Source of the DNA: Coccinella septempunctata
Taxonomy: Eukaryota > Arthropoda > Insecta > Coleoptera > Coccinellidae
Direction: 5' to 3'
Assembly: GCF_907165205.1 (NCBI RefSeq)
Contig: NC_058189.1
Span: 40,450,270-40,514,269 of the forward strand
Length of the DNA stretch: 64,000 nt
Below are positions 1 to 11,576 of this stretch, one piece after another (within the stretch, counting starts at the first letter, position 1; each line of letters opens with the position of its first letter). The notes under the pieces were generated by a model. That model was given only the letters and a program-made list of their open reading frames with translations. It made no database searches and had not been told where the DNA came from. Both the position numbers and the translations under genes were made by a program.

Positions 1-3000
1 CTACGGAGACATTAATCGAAAACCCTTTTCGCATTCGTCGTCCTAAAATAGAATTCTTAAATGCCTACTTTTTTTGATTTCCCAATATTTTTGTTATCCT
101 CTTCATTGACAATCTTGCTTATTGTGGAAACATTGAGCCGAATATAAGTCGTTTAGATTCAGATGTAACATTATATAAATACAAATACATTGAATATGTT
201 CGCTATCAGCTGATATATTGTGGATATCAGAATATCATAGTTATCTACTATTTGAATGAGTGGACCTGAATTCTAAATAGCACTTCCTGAAACCCTGTCT
301 TCTTTCTTTTTCACTTTCGACATTTTTGTAATATTAATTGATATTAGTTGTGGCAACGATGTTTTCATGAGTGCCAACCTTACTCCGTACTAGTTACAAA
401 AACTTGAGAAAATTATTTCATGGCCAACCGAGTGCTAAATTCGATTACGATTCGATTTACTGGACGTAAATCTCTTAAACACAGAGGCCACAAAAATTTT
501 ATTGAATTGCGGCAAATTTCAGAAGATAAAAGTGCGTTTTCAATCTATCAACACATTCAACAAACTGTTGCACATAAAGCGAATTATCCTGAATAGTTTT
601 TACACGAAAGTTGAAACCTAAATTTCGAAATTGAACAGGACTTGATGAAAAGACACATCCTGTACAAAATATTCGGGAGAGTTTTCAAGCCCTGAACTAC
701 CGGATATTAGTTCAATCCACAGGATTTTTTCGAATCCAGGATGGCGCCGAATGAACGGTCCATAAATATCAGACACCGCAGAAAATATAAATTCTGATTT
801 CCTGAGGAATAGCTGTATTAAGAATTCTACCGCCCTTTTCAAGAAGAAAACTTTTCTGCGGTTCGATGATGCCGAAACTTGAAAGTTTGATACAAACTTC
901 GCTAACGGAGCCAGAGAAAAAGAAATAAATTCTCTTGATTTTGTCTTCACTGGTCGTGATGAAATCAAGAAAATAAATGCTTTCGGTAGTGAGTTGGCGG
1001 TTAGGATTTAACGGTTGAATGGAAGGACTCAGTACGACTCCGGTGGGTGTGATTAGTTTAGCAACTACTTCATCCTGTTAAATTTTTCTTATTGGATTTC
1101 GTGAGGTTGGGGAATATTCGAGTATTGGATTGAAGGTAATTAGAATAACAACTTTTTCATTAGTAGAAACTATGAAGATACATCTCTTACTAGAAATATA
1201 AGCGAATTCAGTATAACATTTTTGGCACCGAAAAAAAAAGGAATATGAAGAATGTGGGGAAACTCACGAATGAATTAAAAAAATTTCTCTTCCTTCAGAA
1301 TGGCTGATTCGAGATTTGCAAGGCGAGGGCGATTACATAAAAAAAAAACGTTCGAATAGACGTAGTTATCTTTTCTGAAGAAAATCGTTAATTTCTTGGA
1401 TATATCTTTCTAATTTTACTGTTTCTTCTCTTACAAAAAATTGAAATTTTTCTTCGAATGTTTTCTTCTAAGAGAGAATTGCAAAAAAATAAGAAGGACC
1501 CAAAATTTCGAAGTTTCTTGATTTTCTTGGTCCCTAAAAGTTGAGCCCTATCAGTAAATTGTCACAAACTTCAGTTTACTCATATTTAAGATGACGTCGT
1601 TTGAAACCATGTTCGGCATAGTAATTTTTAGGAAACAAAACCCTAATTTTCCCAATTTTTCCTGATTTTCGATTGAGTCAAGGATTTTTCCTCTGTTTAT
1701 ACAAGTTTAAAAAAAATGTTGTTAGTAATTGGCAACAGGTGTTGAATCAAACAACCTCCGCTCACAATACGTGGTTAATTACTACAGCTCATCTTATTGT
1801 TCGAAAGTGCTATAAACATTTCTTCCAGATCAGTCATCAAACAAATAATAAACTCAGCAACCAATAACAATTGCATGAAATAATCCATTCAAACATCAAG
1901 AAACCGGTTTTCAATTTATTTTTATTTATTTAAGAAACAGATAGTGAATCCAAAACAGTACCAACTGAATTAAAAATTAAAAAAAAATATATTATTTCAC
2001 ATCACACTTAAATTCTTAATCTCGTTGTTAAAAAAATAAAACCGTTTCTCCAACAGAAAATTGACACAATACGTATGGACACAATTAGATAAATTCCCTG
2101 ACTTAACAAAAAAAAAGCACGAGAAAGAAACATAAGATAAACTTTAAGTAATAAACTCAAAATCTCGTTTAAACTCATAAGGTTAATTAATTAAGCACAT
2201 GGTAGAGAATGAAGGTTAGAAAAACATCTTCAGAGTCAAAATAAAGACTTGAATCTGCATCAAGAAATAACTATAGGTAATAGGCACAAATTGGAACTAA
2301 CTTACCGAAACAATTAATAGGATTAAATTGTCTATAACAAAGTTTTTTTATTATATTTTCACGTTCTCAGCAATTCTCGTTCACATGTGTAGTCAACAAC
2401 TTTTTAAATATTTTTTATTTATTACAATTTCCTTATTAGATCAGGCAGAGAGTTGTACCTATTGAACAAGCCCCCGCATCAAAGTTGAACCCGTCGCTGC
2501 ACTACTGTTATAAGTTATCTCTAGATCTGGTCTCGTATTGATGAACATCGAAAATATAAGTAATCTTCTGTGTTAAGTAATTTGGCATAATACCATGTTT
2601 TATCTTATATATATGCTTCCAACATCATTCGTATTGGAGTTCTCCTATCACATTTCATATCAAGAAATGATTTTTCATATTATAGAACTTTCTTTTATCA
2701 TAAACAGATTTCAGCGAGATAGGACATCTCGCTAAAGGATTATTGAAGAACGATCCATAATTTTTGCCTACGAGCCTCAACATATATGGCATTTGTTTTA
2801 TAATATTCTATTCATAATTTTCCTTCAAACTTGGATATGGCATGAATAGTTTTCGAAAAAATATTCTGTAAGGTGATTTCATCATTTTATGAGGGGTCCA
2901 CTCGAAAGTCTCGGAAAATGAATTTTCTAGAAATTTTGAAAATAATTTTTTTTTAATTTTGTTCGTAACACAAACGTTAATTTGAATATCATTTGAATAT

Positions 3001-3090
3001 CATAGAAAACGAAACTCTAGCACAGTTTTTGGTACGATTGAGAACAAAAAAAAATCAGATATTGGGTATTTGGCAAGGATTTTATTCATT
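1..3090. other. AT-rich stretch, no gene recognised
   Basis: Both strands contain only short AT-rich open frames, the longest about 116 codons on the minus strand at 618-968, and none shows a motif I recognise. The stretch has several homopolymer A and T runs. I saw no terminal inverted repeats, RNA gene or coding remnant. Confidence 0.6.
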
Positions 3091-3096
3091 CTTCTT

Positions 3097-3134
3097 GCCG
3101 ACGTTTCGAAGTCCTATCGACTTCTTCTTCGGGG
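3097..3134 (-). ncRNA. degraded hammerhead ribozyme-like motif
   Basis: Read on the minus strand, the segment has a CCGAAGA core (3126-3132), a stem II made by GAAGTC and GACTTC, then GAAAC followed by GTC. Hammerhead ribozymes need CUGANGA, so one core base (U4) is changed to C. The GAAACGTC end is the same as in the intact Penelope-associated motifs at 13.9 and 16.7 kb in this window. I read it as an inactive relic, perhaps of a Penelope-like terminus. No coding part lies beside it. Confidence 0.35.
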
Positions 3135-3141
3135 CTACAAG

Positions 3142-3914
3142 AGAATGCAACATCATGGTTTTAAGATGGTCAGTATATTTCGAACAGAAAGTGTTACCTT
3201 GTTAATATGAGAATTCAGTGAAAATTAAAGAAAATAGATTACTAGGGTATTGTCTTGGTGTTGTGTAAGGAATGAGAAATGGAGATTTGATTAGATTGGA
3301 TGAAAACATGTGAGTGGACATCTGTAAAAATTGAAAGGTAACTTCATTGAATTCTTTCTGTGAACGAAACAAAAGAGTACTATGTCTATTGCACTCTTCT
3401 TGCCAGGATATGACATGTCAAAAAAATCTTCATTTACACTGAACAGGTAATTGTAAAAGACAAATATTACAGTAATTACATTCATAGTACAAACAGTTGT
3501 AAAGATTGTAAAATGGAATGGAAAAAGACAGGGTCAATCACCATAGTCCAAGTAGTACAATATATGTTACTTGTCCTTTTACATCTTCTCTATAGTTAAC
3601 AGTCAGATTGTTGTTTATATGTTGGATGCCTTCTACTGTAGACCTACTCGTTAACACGGAGGATGTGCTGTATATGTAAAAAGCGAGTACTTAGTTCAAT
3701 GTTTAAATGCCGCAAAGTTCTCTAGTGAAATGCACTGTGAACTTTGTGCTGTGAAGTTCAAAGTATGCGAGACTAACTATTGTATACTGAGTGTATAAAG
3801 ACCACCTTCGGGTAACTTCAGTTCATTCATTAAGACTCTTCTATTGTCATTACTTATTGCCTGTCTATTTCTGATTTATTTTTTCTGTGTGGTGATATTG
3901 ATGTCAATTGTATA
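3142..3914. other. no gene recognised
   Basis: AT-rich sequence upstream of the LINE. It has only short ORFs without motifs. Part of it, close to 3900, could be a decayed 5' part of the LINE, but I cannot support that. Confidence 0.4.
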
Positions 3915-3921
3915 GCTTCCG

Positions 3922-4560
3922 ATGACCCATACAGAACACCTCTTCATTAGCTTCAATCTCGAGGGGAAATCGTTAGAGCCGACTAGAATATTCACTGATA
4001 AAAATGGTCACACTTCTCGCAGTAAAGTTGATTATGTGGTGACTAATGCTGACAAGCTTTCCATTAGTCCGCAGGTTATTGATCCATTAATCGGTGATCA
4101 TAGGGCCATTCTTTTTGGCTATCTCTGCCCAAAGTCTCCTGTCGATGTTCAAAACAGGCAAATGATCAGAATAATGTCACCATCTGATCTGAACAACCTT
4201 TTCACTCTCATTTCCAGAGAAAGTTTCGACGTAGTTCACTCGTGCCATTCTGTTGATTCGAAATTTCAGGAATTCATCAACATATTGAGATATGCTTTCG
4301 AGGTCTCATGTCCTCATAAATCCATCCAAACTCATTCGAGTCTCAAACCTAGGTGGCTCAATTCAGAAATTATCGACGCACGAAATCATCTCAAGAATGA
4401 TCACTGGCTTACTAAGAACTTACCTTCACGTGAGGCCTATGAATTATATGAATCTACATAAATCCAATATAAACAATTTCTTGAACGATCAAAACTAGAA
4501 TTCAATAAAAATGTTCTAGGGAAGACAACTAATTTCAACAAAACTGTCTGGAACCTTGTA
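3922..4560 (+). pseudogene. LINE AP-endonuclease, C-terminal part
   Basis: This is the C-terminal part of an apurinic/apyrimidinic-like endonuclease, which nicks the target so the LINE can prime reverse transcription. The signature is SKVDYVVTN followed by GDHRAILFGY, matching the family's conserved Asp-x-Val and Asp-His motifs. The N-terminal catalytic half is missing. An in-frame TAA at 4459-4461 interrupts the linker region, which is still readable beyond it until the MITE at 4568. The apparent ATG at 3922 is probably not a native start, because homology begins near residue 15. It is certainly a broken copy. Confidence 0.7.
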
Positions 4561-4567
4561 AATAATA

Positions 4568-4775
4568 GGTCCTTTCGTTTGCATAAAAAGTGTAGCACTT
4601 ATATACACTCGATTTGATTTACAGCAGTGTAGAGAAAGTGTAGTTTATCTACATCTCCTTTTGACTATGTGTAGATAAACTACACTTCCTCTACACTGGT
4701 CTAAATACAATCACCAAACGAATACTAAAATCGAGTGTAGAAAAGTGCTACACTCTTTATGCAAACGAGAGGACC
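4568..4775. mobile_element. foldback MITE, TA target site
   Basis: A 208-bp element whose two halves are nearly perfect inverted copies. The ends are GGTCCTTTCGTTTGCATAAA on the left and its complement, with one difference, on the right. A TA dinucleotide flanks each end (4566-4567 and 4776-4777), pointing to a Tc1/mariner-mobilised element. It has no coding capacity. It sits inside the LINE linker, so it is younger than the LINE. Confidence 0.85.
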
Positions 4776-4976
4776 TAATGAGTTAGGTCGTAAACCGAGC
4801 CCGAATCAACATTTCAGGTTGAATGTCGATGTCCAAGAAAGGTGGTAGTGGTTTTTGGGGGATACTTCTCGGAGGCTGGTAAATCAACAATTAGTAAATA
4901 TTACGGTGATGACATATTAAATATGTGCACCTCAAATCATCTAATATCCCACAACTTCTTTTTTTTTCCCTGTGTC

Positions 4977-5979
4977 CTCCGATGAGGTTGCCTCTATAAT
5001 TACTAGCCTTGAGACTAATAACAGCTTCGGACCAGATATGATCTCAGCCAAAGTATTGAAATTATTGTCACCATTGATGAACACATAGCCATTGTCATAA
5101 ATGAATCTGTATGCAGAGGCACTTTTCTATCCACTCCATTACCTACCAATTACCGCCCCATTTCCATCTTGAGCCAACTGTCAAAATTATTCGAGAGAGT
5201 TGTCCACCGTAGAATGCATGACTTCTTGTCTATATTCTCATTGCTCGCATTTTGCCAGCACGGTATTAGATGCGGTAGATCCACACAAACTGCCTGCTGT
5301 GAATATATTGAATTCGTTCACTCCTGTTCAGACGAAGGTACACCAGTGGCGGGTATATTCTTCGACCTGTCAAGGACCTTCGACACACTTCAGCATAATT
5401 TTATAGTTGACAAGCTGTACCAACTAGGATTTAGAGGAGTCTTCCTCGAGTGGATAAACAGTTTTCTATCCAACCGTAAAATTTACGTTCAGATTGGTGA
5501 ATATTGTTCCAAAGAATACTCTGCTGACCTGGGAGTTCCACAGGGTTCAGTTCTGGGGCCTCTGTTGTTTTTACTCTTCGTTAAGGACTTGCCAAACTAT
5601 ACTTTAGCCTCCATCCTGATTCTTTTTGCTGATGATACTTCGATTGCGGTCAAGGCGAATAATCTGCAAGAACTCATTGCTCATTGTGAATCTATCATTC
5701 AGTGTTTTATTGTCTGGTGCCGTCGCAACACTCTGGTTGTAAATTTGGATAAAACTAAGATACTAAGATTCGTTGTTTTGCACTCCGAAGGCATGTTTGG
5801 TGTCAACTGATTGTGTTAGATTTCTGGACTACATGTTGATCAAAATCTCAAATGGATTCATCAGGTTGACTATATCTGCAAGAAGTTGAATAGCGCCTTT
5901 TATGCTATATCCAAACTTAAGAAGGCACTTCCAGCAGTTGTTCTAATGAGGATCTATTATAGAATGGTTTACTGTCACC
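4977..5979 (+). pseudogene. LINE reverse transcriptase, fingers and palm
   Basis: Reverse transcriptase of the jockey/CR1 type. Visible in order are the finger segment SFGPDMISAKVL (about 5026), NYRPISILSQLSKLFE (about 5150-5200), the FFDLSRTFDTL motif with a catalytic Asp, GVPQGSVLGPLLF (about 5540), and the FADDTS active site (about 5627). Frameshifts separate the part before 5169 from the main open segment 5169-5810. The thumb continues in another frame to 5979, where the Tc1-like relic interrupts it. The palm residues are intact, but the gene as a whole is dead. Confidence 0.8.
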
Positions 5980-5981
5980 TA

Positions 5982-6533
5982 CAGTCCCTGGCTATATTAT
6001 AAGACGCATTGATTCGTTGCAAAATCTCAATTAAAAACGCTTTGAAATTTGTTATTAGGTTATTGGTTTTTGGAATTATTAAATTGAATGTATATGTTAC
6101 ATATACTTCATCTGTAAATGGTTTTCACATATAATATAAAATATTCAATAAAAAATATTGATTTATTGATGATTAAACAAGAAATTCTAATATTTTGCTG
6201 AGCCACCCTGAGTAGCTATGAGAGCTTTATACTAGCAATGCAGAATTGTTTGGTTTGCTGCATTCGAGGATGATGATTTCATATGTGGATTATCGAACTA
6301 ACGTCCGAACCTGCAGAATGCAAGACGTCCACTGGAAGACATAGTACTGATTCATACTCAAGTACTAATACTACAACATCAAAAATAAATGCCAAATAGA
6401 ACAATTTAATGAGAGTCGTAGATAAAACTGACATTCTGTGGAAATGAAATTCAAATATTCTGCTTTTTCCTCGGGCAATACCAGTAAATATGAAAAAAAT
6501 CCTCAGTGCGTCTAATAAACTGGCCAGGGACTG
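5982..6533 (-). mobile_element. internally deleted Tc1/mariner-like element
   Basis: A 552-bp element with terminal inverted repeats starting CAGTCCCTGGC and continuing, with mismatches, through TTATTAGACGCA. TA duplications lie at 5980-5981 and 6534-6535. The LINE reverse transcriptase reads straight on across it when the insert is removed. Inside, the minus strand keeps only the extreme C-terminus of a Tc1-type transposase, so it moved, or was left, as a non-autonomous derivative. Confidence 0.85.
6187..6225 (-). pseudogene. C-terminal remnant of Tc1-like transposase
   Basis: The minus strand encodes ALIATQGGSAKY followed by a stop. This matches the usual end of Tc1-family transposases (Arg/Ala-Leu-Ile-x-Ala-x-Gly-Gly-x-x-x-Tyr), as also seen at the end of the Tc1 copy at 29.5 kb. 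Upstream sequence to about 6270 is too decayed to read. It is too short for function and serves only to classify the host element. Confidence 0.65.
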
Positions 6534-6535
6534 TA

Positions 6536-7150
6536 TGTTATGATGAGATTTTGTGGGGGTCATCGGTTGAGTCGGGTCGAGTTTTTGTGTGCCAAAAAAA
6601 GATTTTGAGACTCATATTCGGTCTGAAACATCTTGACTCCTGTCGTCCATTTTTTCACGATCACAAGATCCTGACATTTCCATGTATTTTCATTTTAAAC
6701 TGCCTATTTTACATTCATCAGAATAGGCATCTTCTGAAAAAATGTTCTGACTATCATAACGATGACACAAGGCATGGCAACAACTTATGCATATCCAAAC
6801 ACCATATTGCTAAGTACGAGTCAACACCAAGTTTTATTGGCATCAGGCTTTAAAACCATTTGGACAGTAGTAGTAGTAGTAGTAGTAAACTTTATTGAAA
6901 CAATGTTTCAAAGGTCTAACGACCTAGGTCTTCCTGCCCATATACAGAGTCACTCACATTTTACAAAGTATAAAAATGTAAATAAATGAAAGGATTAATT
7001 ATTAGGTTGATTGAACCATTTGGACATTAATCTCAAATCGATGAATGTAAAGAAATTCAAATATGAAGTAAAAAAAAATGTTAATTGAGGGTTCCTATTA
7101 CAGTGTCGAGGAATATCCTCAGCTGTATTTGCCTTGGTGTATATATTCTG
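6536..7150 (+). pseudogene. LINE reverse transcriptase, C-terminal domain
   Basis: Continuation of the LINE reverse transcriptase after the Tc1-like insert. The signature is LWGSS, then CQKKILRLI, then SCRPFFHDHKILTFPCIFIL, then a tract with DTR. This is the conserved thumb/C-terminal region of jockey-type LINE proteins. The open frame runs to 6853, is interrupted by the retroposon at 6867-7013, and resumes as KSMNVKKFKYEVKK and YSVEEY up to about 7150. About 140 bp of 3' untranslated sequence and the (TTA)n tail follow. Confidence 0.75.
6867..7013 (-). mobile_element. 5'-truncated retroposon with (TAC)n tail
   Basis: A 147-bp insertion flanked by a 13-bp target duplication, AACCATTTGGACA, at 6854-6866 and 7014-7026. 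In its own orientation (minus) it ends with AATAAAGTTTAC and seven TAC units. This is the layout of a target-primed 5'-truncated LINE or LINE-mobilised SINE with a microsatellite tail. No coding sequence is left. It interrupts the last part of the LINE reverse transcriptase. Confidence 0.8.
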
Positions 7151-7290
7151 TCAATATTCAGTTTGCCATACTCGATGTTTGTTTCATTTCATTTTATTTT
7201 ATTGTATTCTTCTCTATCTTCCTCAGACTTGTCCTACACATTGTTTCCGATGTCTTATAGGATTAATAGAGTTTATTATTATTATTATGT

Positions 7291-10200
7291 AACATTTCAG
7301 CAATATTTCTAGTGTGTTTGTGCCTTTCTGTATCTAGGATTTCAACTTTATCAATATTAAATTTATGTCTAGTCTAAACAGAGAGAGGTCGATAACTTGA
7401 AAATCATTAATGAAAAAAAGTGAGATATTTATATTCTCGGACTATTTGAAGTTCCATAAAATGTAGTCATCATGCTTTAATTTAAAATGAAATTTTTTCA
7501 AACATTTTAAGTACAATCTACTTATCATTTTTTGTCAGAACGCCTTTCGACAACGAAATTCCTGAGGATTTTTTTCAGGTTTCTTTTCCTATCGATAAAA
7601 TCGAAAATGTGACATTGCCTAACTTTTCGCGTGTTGCGTTGTGTTCATTACCTCGAAGAGTTGAATTCGGAGTTAATAGTCCGAATCCCGACTTATATGT
7701 TGGGTTCTCAAGATCACGACCAATCGGGATTTCAAGATCCTGACTTATAGGTCGCGAGTGAAAATGAAATAATTCCTTGGCCCTTCTACGCCTTCGTCAA
7801 GAAATTGACAAGAAACTCAAAGTTCAAGGTCAAACGCAGGTGACCACATTACAGAGCAGCTATATAGCAGAGTTATATCCAGTGTTCCTTGTTTTGTAAC
7901 CGAAATATACCATCCAGAGCACCAATTTATAACAGGTATATAGCAGCTATGCTCCTATGGCGTATCAAACACATCTCCTTTCTGAAGAGTGAAGAGAGCA
8001 TAAATAGTTCACATATGGATAAATCAAATATTTGTTCCAAATGAGATCTACCTCTATGTAATACATTGATGTGATATAAAAAAGTCTTCTTCAGAACGCA
8101 TCAACAAAAACAAATCAAATTATGGAAATTAATGTGAACTATTATTGCCAGAATATTGAACTCGAATTTTAAATTCTCATTTTGTTCGTTTTCAACAATC
8201 ATTTTTAAATAGAAAATTCCAACACATCTCACATCAGTTCGTTGGGGTATTTAAAAAAATGAACTCATGTTCAAAAACTAGCCTTTCATATATTTCAGAT
8301 TCATCACTAGTATTCGTGTCCTGACTTTTTAAAGTCAGAAATAAAGGTCGAAACGTCGGCATCTCATTAAGGATTTTTATTTCCCCTGTCTTCTTTGCCA
8401 CTACATAGTTGATTATTTATATTTCAGATTACAAAATGGATGTCACAAGATTAGTGAACAAAGTAATAGGACTGGAAAAATTAATTACATCATGCTTAGT
8501 TTATAACTGTAAGAAAGATTCTAATCTTTTTGTCTTTGCACTTTCATGCATTCCATAAAAGGATCAATCAACAGTGCACTAATGTTGGCATAGGTAATAA
8601 AGTTTTCAGAAAAATTGTGCCTATGCTATGTGAGAATGAGTAGAATAATATATCCATAGTTTTCTAAAAAAACTTCGAAAGATATGATTTATTCATTTAT
8701 TGCTACAAAAATCATACAACATGTGAAAAAATAACCTATCTATTCTACACAAAGCAGCTCATCATACCTATATTCACATATAATGTTCATAAGCCGGATA
8801 TATAATTAAATCAAAGCCTATTATGTCTCAAAGGACTGCTATGAAAACATCAGAAATGATTTATTGGCCAATATCAGCACTTTACTTTCCGTAATCTGCT
8901 CTTCAACTGGAAAAAATATACATATACCTCAAAAAACTGAATGATAATAAATACAAATCCACTAATAAAAACCACTATGTCAATACTGTCAATAGCATTT
9001 CTCACAATCCTTCATATATGTTCACGTCTTGCTGAGCCCAGGTAGTGCAAATGGTGTGATACTCTCTCCATGATCTTAAACTGATAAATGCTAAATGCAG
9101 ACCAAAGTTGCAAATATGTTACGTGGATGTCATGGAGCGGGAACATGACATTTACAAAACTTGGATATAATTCGGATACAGCACAAGCACATATCAAATA
9201 CATGATACATAACAAAAAAGTTTCCTATTAGATCTCCCAAAAAAAAATAGCAGATATGTTACTGGTCATCTATTAATGTAATTTCTCATCTCAGAAACAA
9301 TAAGAGACGAAAATTTCACGTTTGTATGTGCCATTGACTGAGTTTTTCTTGAGACCTCTTTTAAGACTATCAACGTCAAATTTTCTATCCTTTTAATTTC
9401 TGACAATTATCTGGGATGAAGACAAAAAGTCCTATTTGTGGACTCACATTCTTGAAATGACCTTGAAGCTACACTCAGGATTAATTATCTTTCGCTACCT
9501 GGTATCCGTATATTTTCCTTCATTCTGTAGGGAAGAAAATAGAATATCACCGAACATCCTTTGTCTCCATCAACGGGTTCATAAATATTTCGTGGATGCC
9601 ATCATGCACCTAAAAGCACAATGAAAATGGCTCTCAAAATCCCGTTCGCGTCCCGAATCGACCCCAAGGATCGCAGTCATACCCCCGGCATATATGAATA
9701 TATTTGCCCTCGTGCGATAATCGATTTGCTACCGAGTTGCGCCCAGAAGTGTCTCTTGCTGTACCTATTTTCGATTCGTTAGTCCGTTTTAATTGCTACA
9801 CATTGGGACTGTCGGGTGAGAATCTTATTATGAGCACGCAAGCGTTAGTCGTTGACAGGAGATGTGGAGTTTCCCTGAACTTCTCGGTGAAATTAGTTTC
9901 AAGGTGCACCCACTTCACTCGGTTAATGTAATGTAATTGTATTGTGGATCAGGTCTGGCAAGAAATTTTGAACGTTCTCTATGATGACTCTTGATGGGAA
10001 TTTGAGTAGTCTGTTTGAATTCCGGTATTCCCAAGGTTTCGTATGAATAGGGTAGCCTATTTTGATATAGGTATTTAGCTATTTTGATATTTTCTATACT
10101 GAAACGACTTATGCAGGTAGGAACTTAATTTGTGCAGTGTCGTAGACCAAACGAGTGTAGAAGGAGGAAATGCATAAATACGTCACAGAAAATCTACTAG

Positions 10201-10515
10201 TCAATGTTCTTCGGGATGTTCAAGGTTCGACTGTATACCGATGAAATTTAGCTGATCGGCGAGCTGTTCTGACACGTTCAAGCCGTGCCGTGGTCAGCTT
10301 CGAAGAACATTGGCCATGGAAATATATACAGAATAGTGAAATATCGGCCACAGAGCGCAGTTTGCATCTTCAACAGGTTGAAAAAACATTTGGTATTATT
10401 ACCAAATATTACTTACCAGACGTGAAATTCAAACAAGGGAGTTCTAGTTTGGCCTTGTGAATAAGTTTTCCTAATTGAATGTTGAAAAATATTTGCGAGC
10501 TCTGAACAAAAATCC
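7291..10515. other. no gene recognised
   Basis: Mostly AT-rich, with short ORFs that show no family motif. A half hammerhead-like motif lies on the plus strand at 8337-8365 (a CTGACTT hairpin followed by GTCGAAACGTCGGC), but its core is not valid. The block at about 9620-9945 has clearly higher GC than its surroundings and no repeats that I noticed. It could be conserved non-coding DNA or an exon, but nothing in the sequence proves either. Confidence 0.5.
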
Positions 10516-10559
10516 GTGCTTTTCCCAAGTCGCAAAAAGGACCTGTGGTCCAGTGGCTC

Positions 10560-10665
10560 CTCGTTCATCAATATTTTCAAACTTCACAGTCATTTAAAAT
10601 GTAGTAAAATAAACGGAGAGGCAAATGTAGTGGGACACCTAAAAAATTGCCCAAGTTTGACTAGC
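10560..10665 (+). repeat. composite of two short dispersed repeat pieces
   Basis: The stretch 10566-10606 matches the reverse transcriptase of the LINE at 33.7-34.8 kb (the KLHSHLKC region around 34060, opposite strand). The stretch 10617-10660 (GTGGGACACCTAAAAAATTG and flank) matches 17565-17608 on the opposite strand, next to another LINE fragment. Neither piece is long enough to code for anything. They show that the same transposon sequences were scattered in short fragments. Confidence 0.5.
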
Positions 10666-10799
10666 TGTAACTTTTATATTACTTTGATGACATTGCATCT
10701 CTCCTAGACGCGAAACCTCCTCCTACCACTGGCACAGGGTAATTTTTTTTCTATCTCTTCTTTTTTTTTAAGGTGTTAATGTAAGGCAGTCAAAAAAAT

Positions 10800-10935
10800 T
10801 TTTTTATAACTAGTGAATTGTTAGGACAACTTGGGATATTTTCGCCACTTTTCGGATACAATGCGTATAAAAATATCACTATTTTATTAAATCGCATTTG
10901 TTTTCTTAAAATTCTAACTATACCTTCGACGATGT
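10800..10935 (+). repeat. dispersed repeat R3, copy 1
   Basis: Contains TTTTCGGATACAATGCGT followed by AAAATATC and ATTTTATTAAATCGC. Similar sequence occurs at 13020-13110 (same strand) and 16830-16925 (opposite strand). No termini, coding capacity or class could be assigned. Confidence 0.45.
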
Positions 10936-11416
10936 TGCATTTTTCACCAGTGTTGTGAAACACCACTAATATCATGTTACTCATGTTACTGGCGCAGGCT
11001 ATTTTTTTTAACCTCCTCAGTTTAATGGCTAGGAATTTAGAAATATTGAGGGCTGTTCAAAATCAAAGGTGTTACAATTTTGTCAAAAAAGTGACAAGTG
11101 AGTTGGAGATGGTATACAAATATTTATTGTATATCGTTCACACTCATAAAATGAATAAGTCACCTACATGAAGCTAATGCAGTAATAAAAAACAAATATC
11201 AACAACATCTATAGACTCAAAGATAATTCAAAGCAGTTGGACTTTCAATAAATTCAGAATAAACACGCGTTTATAGTGACAGATCAATCAATGAAATCGG
11301 ATTGCGAGAGCCTCCTTATTCCATCAGAAAAACAAAAGGTTAGAATAATGAATTTGAATGAAAAAAAACGAGTTGTAACAGTGAAATAGGCCAAGAGGTG
11401 AACCTACATTGTCTAA

Positions 11417-11576
11417 CAGCCGTTTTCAATAAACCTATCTATCCATAGTTTCACTTACTGACGATTGGAAACCATTCTAAAATATATCAACAGATAGATC
11501 ATAGAAACGAAATCAGATGGATTTTCTATCGTCAGTAACTGAAAAAATGGATAGAGAAGTTTATTGAAAACGGCCG
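11417..11576. mobile_element. PIF/Harbinger-type MITE, TAA target site
   Basis: A 160-bp palindromic element. Its ends read CAGCCGTTTTCAATAAAC and, on the other side, the complement of CGGCCGTTTTCAATAAAC. Inner inverted matches include TACTGACGAT. It is flanked by TAA at 11414-11416 and 11577-11579. The related repeat copy at about 20090 has the uninterrupted site with one TAA, which confirms the boundaries. It has no coding capacity. Confidence 0.85.

Larger units (their letters stand above)
3915..7290 (+). mobile_element. degraded jockey/CR1-type LINE with three nested insertions
   Basis: Endonuclease, reverse transcriptase and RT C-terminal pieces follow each other on the plus strand, and the element ends in a (TTA)n tail at about 7270-7287, as LINEs of this type often do. 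It is interrupted by a foldback MITE (4568-4775), a Tc1-like relic (5982-6533) and a short retroposon (6867-7013). Removing each insert joins LINE sequence that reads on in the expected order, which shows that the pieces are one element. Stops and frameshifts make it non-autonomous. The 5' end is not identifiable and is probably truncated. Confidence 0.8.

Noticed and set aside
618..968. 116-codon minus-strand ORF
   Set aside because: AT-rich, no domain, no coding-like context; best explained as a chance open frame.
6867..6893. Simple trinucleotide microsatellite
   Set aside because: The flanking 13-bp duplication shows that it is the tail of a retroposon rather than an isolated microsatellite.
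8337..8365. Hammerhead ribozyme at 8.3 kb
   Set aside because: Only the GAAAC-GTC side is present; the CUGANGA box is not valid, so it is reported only as a relic.
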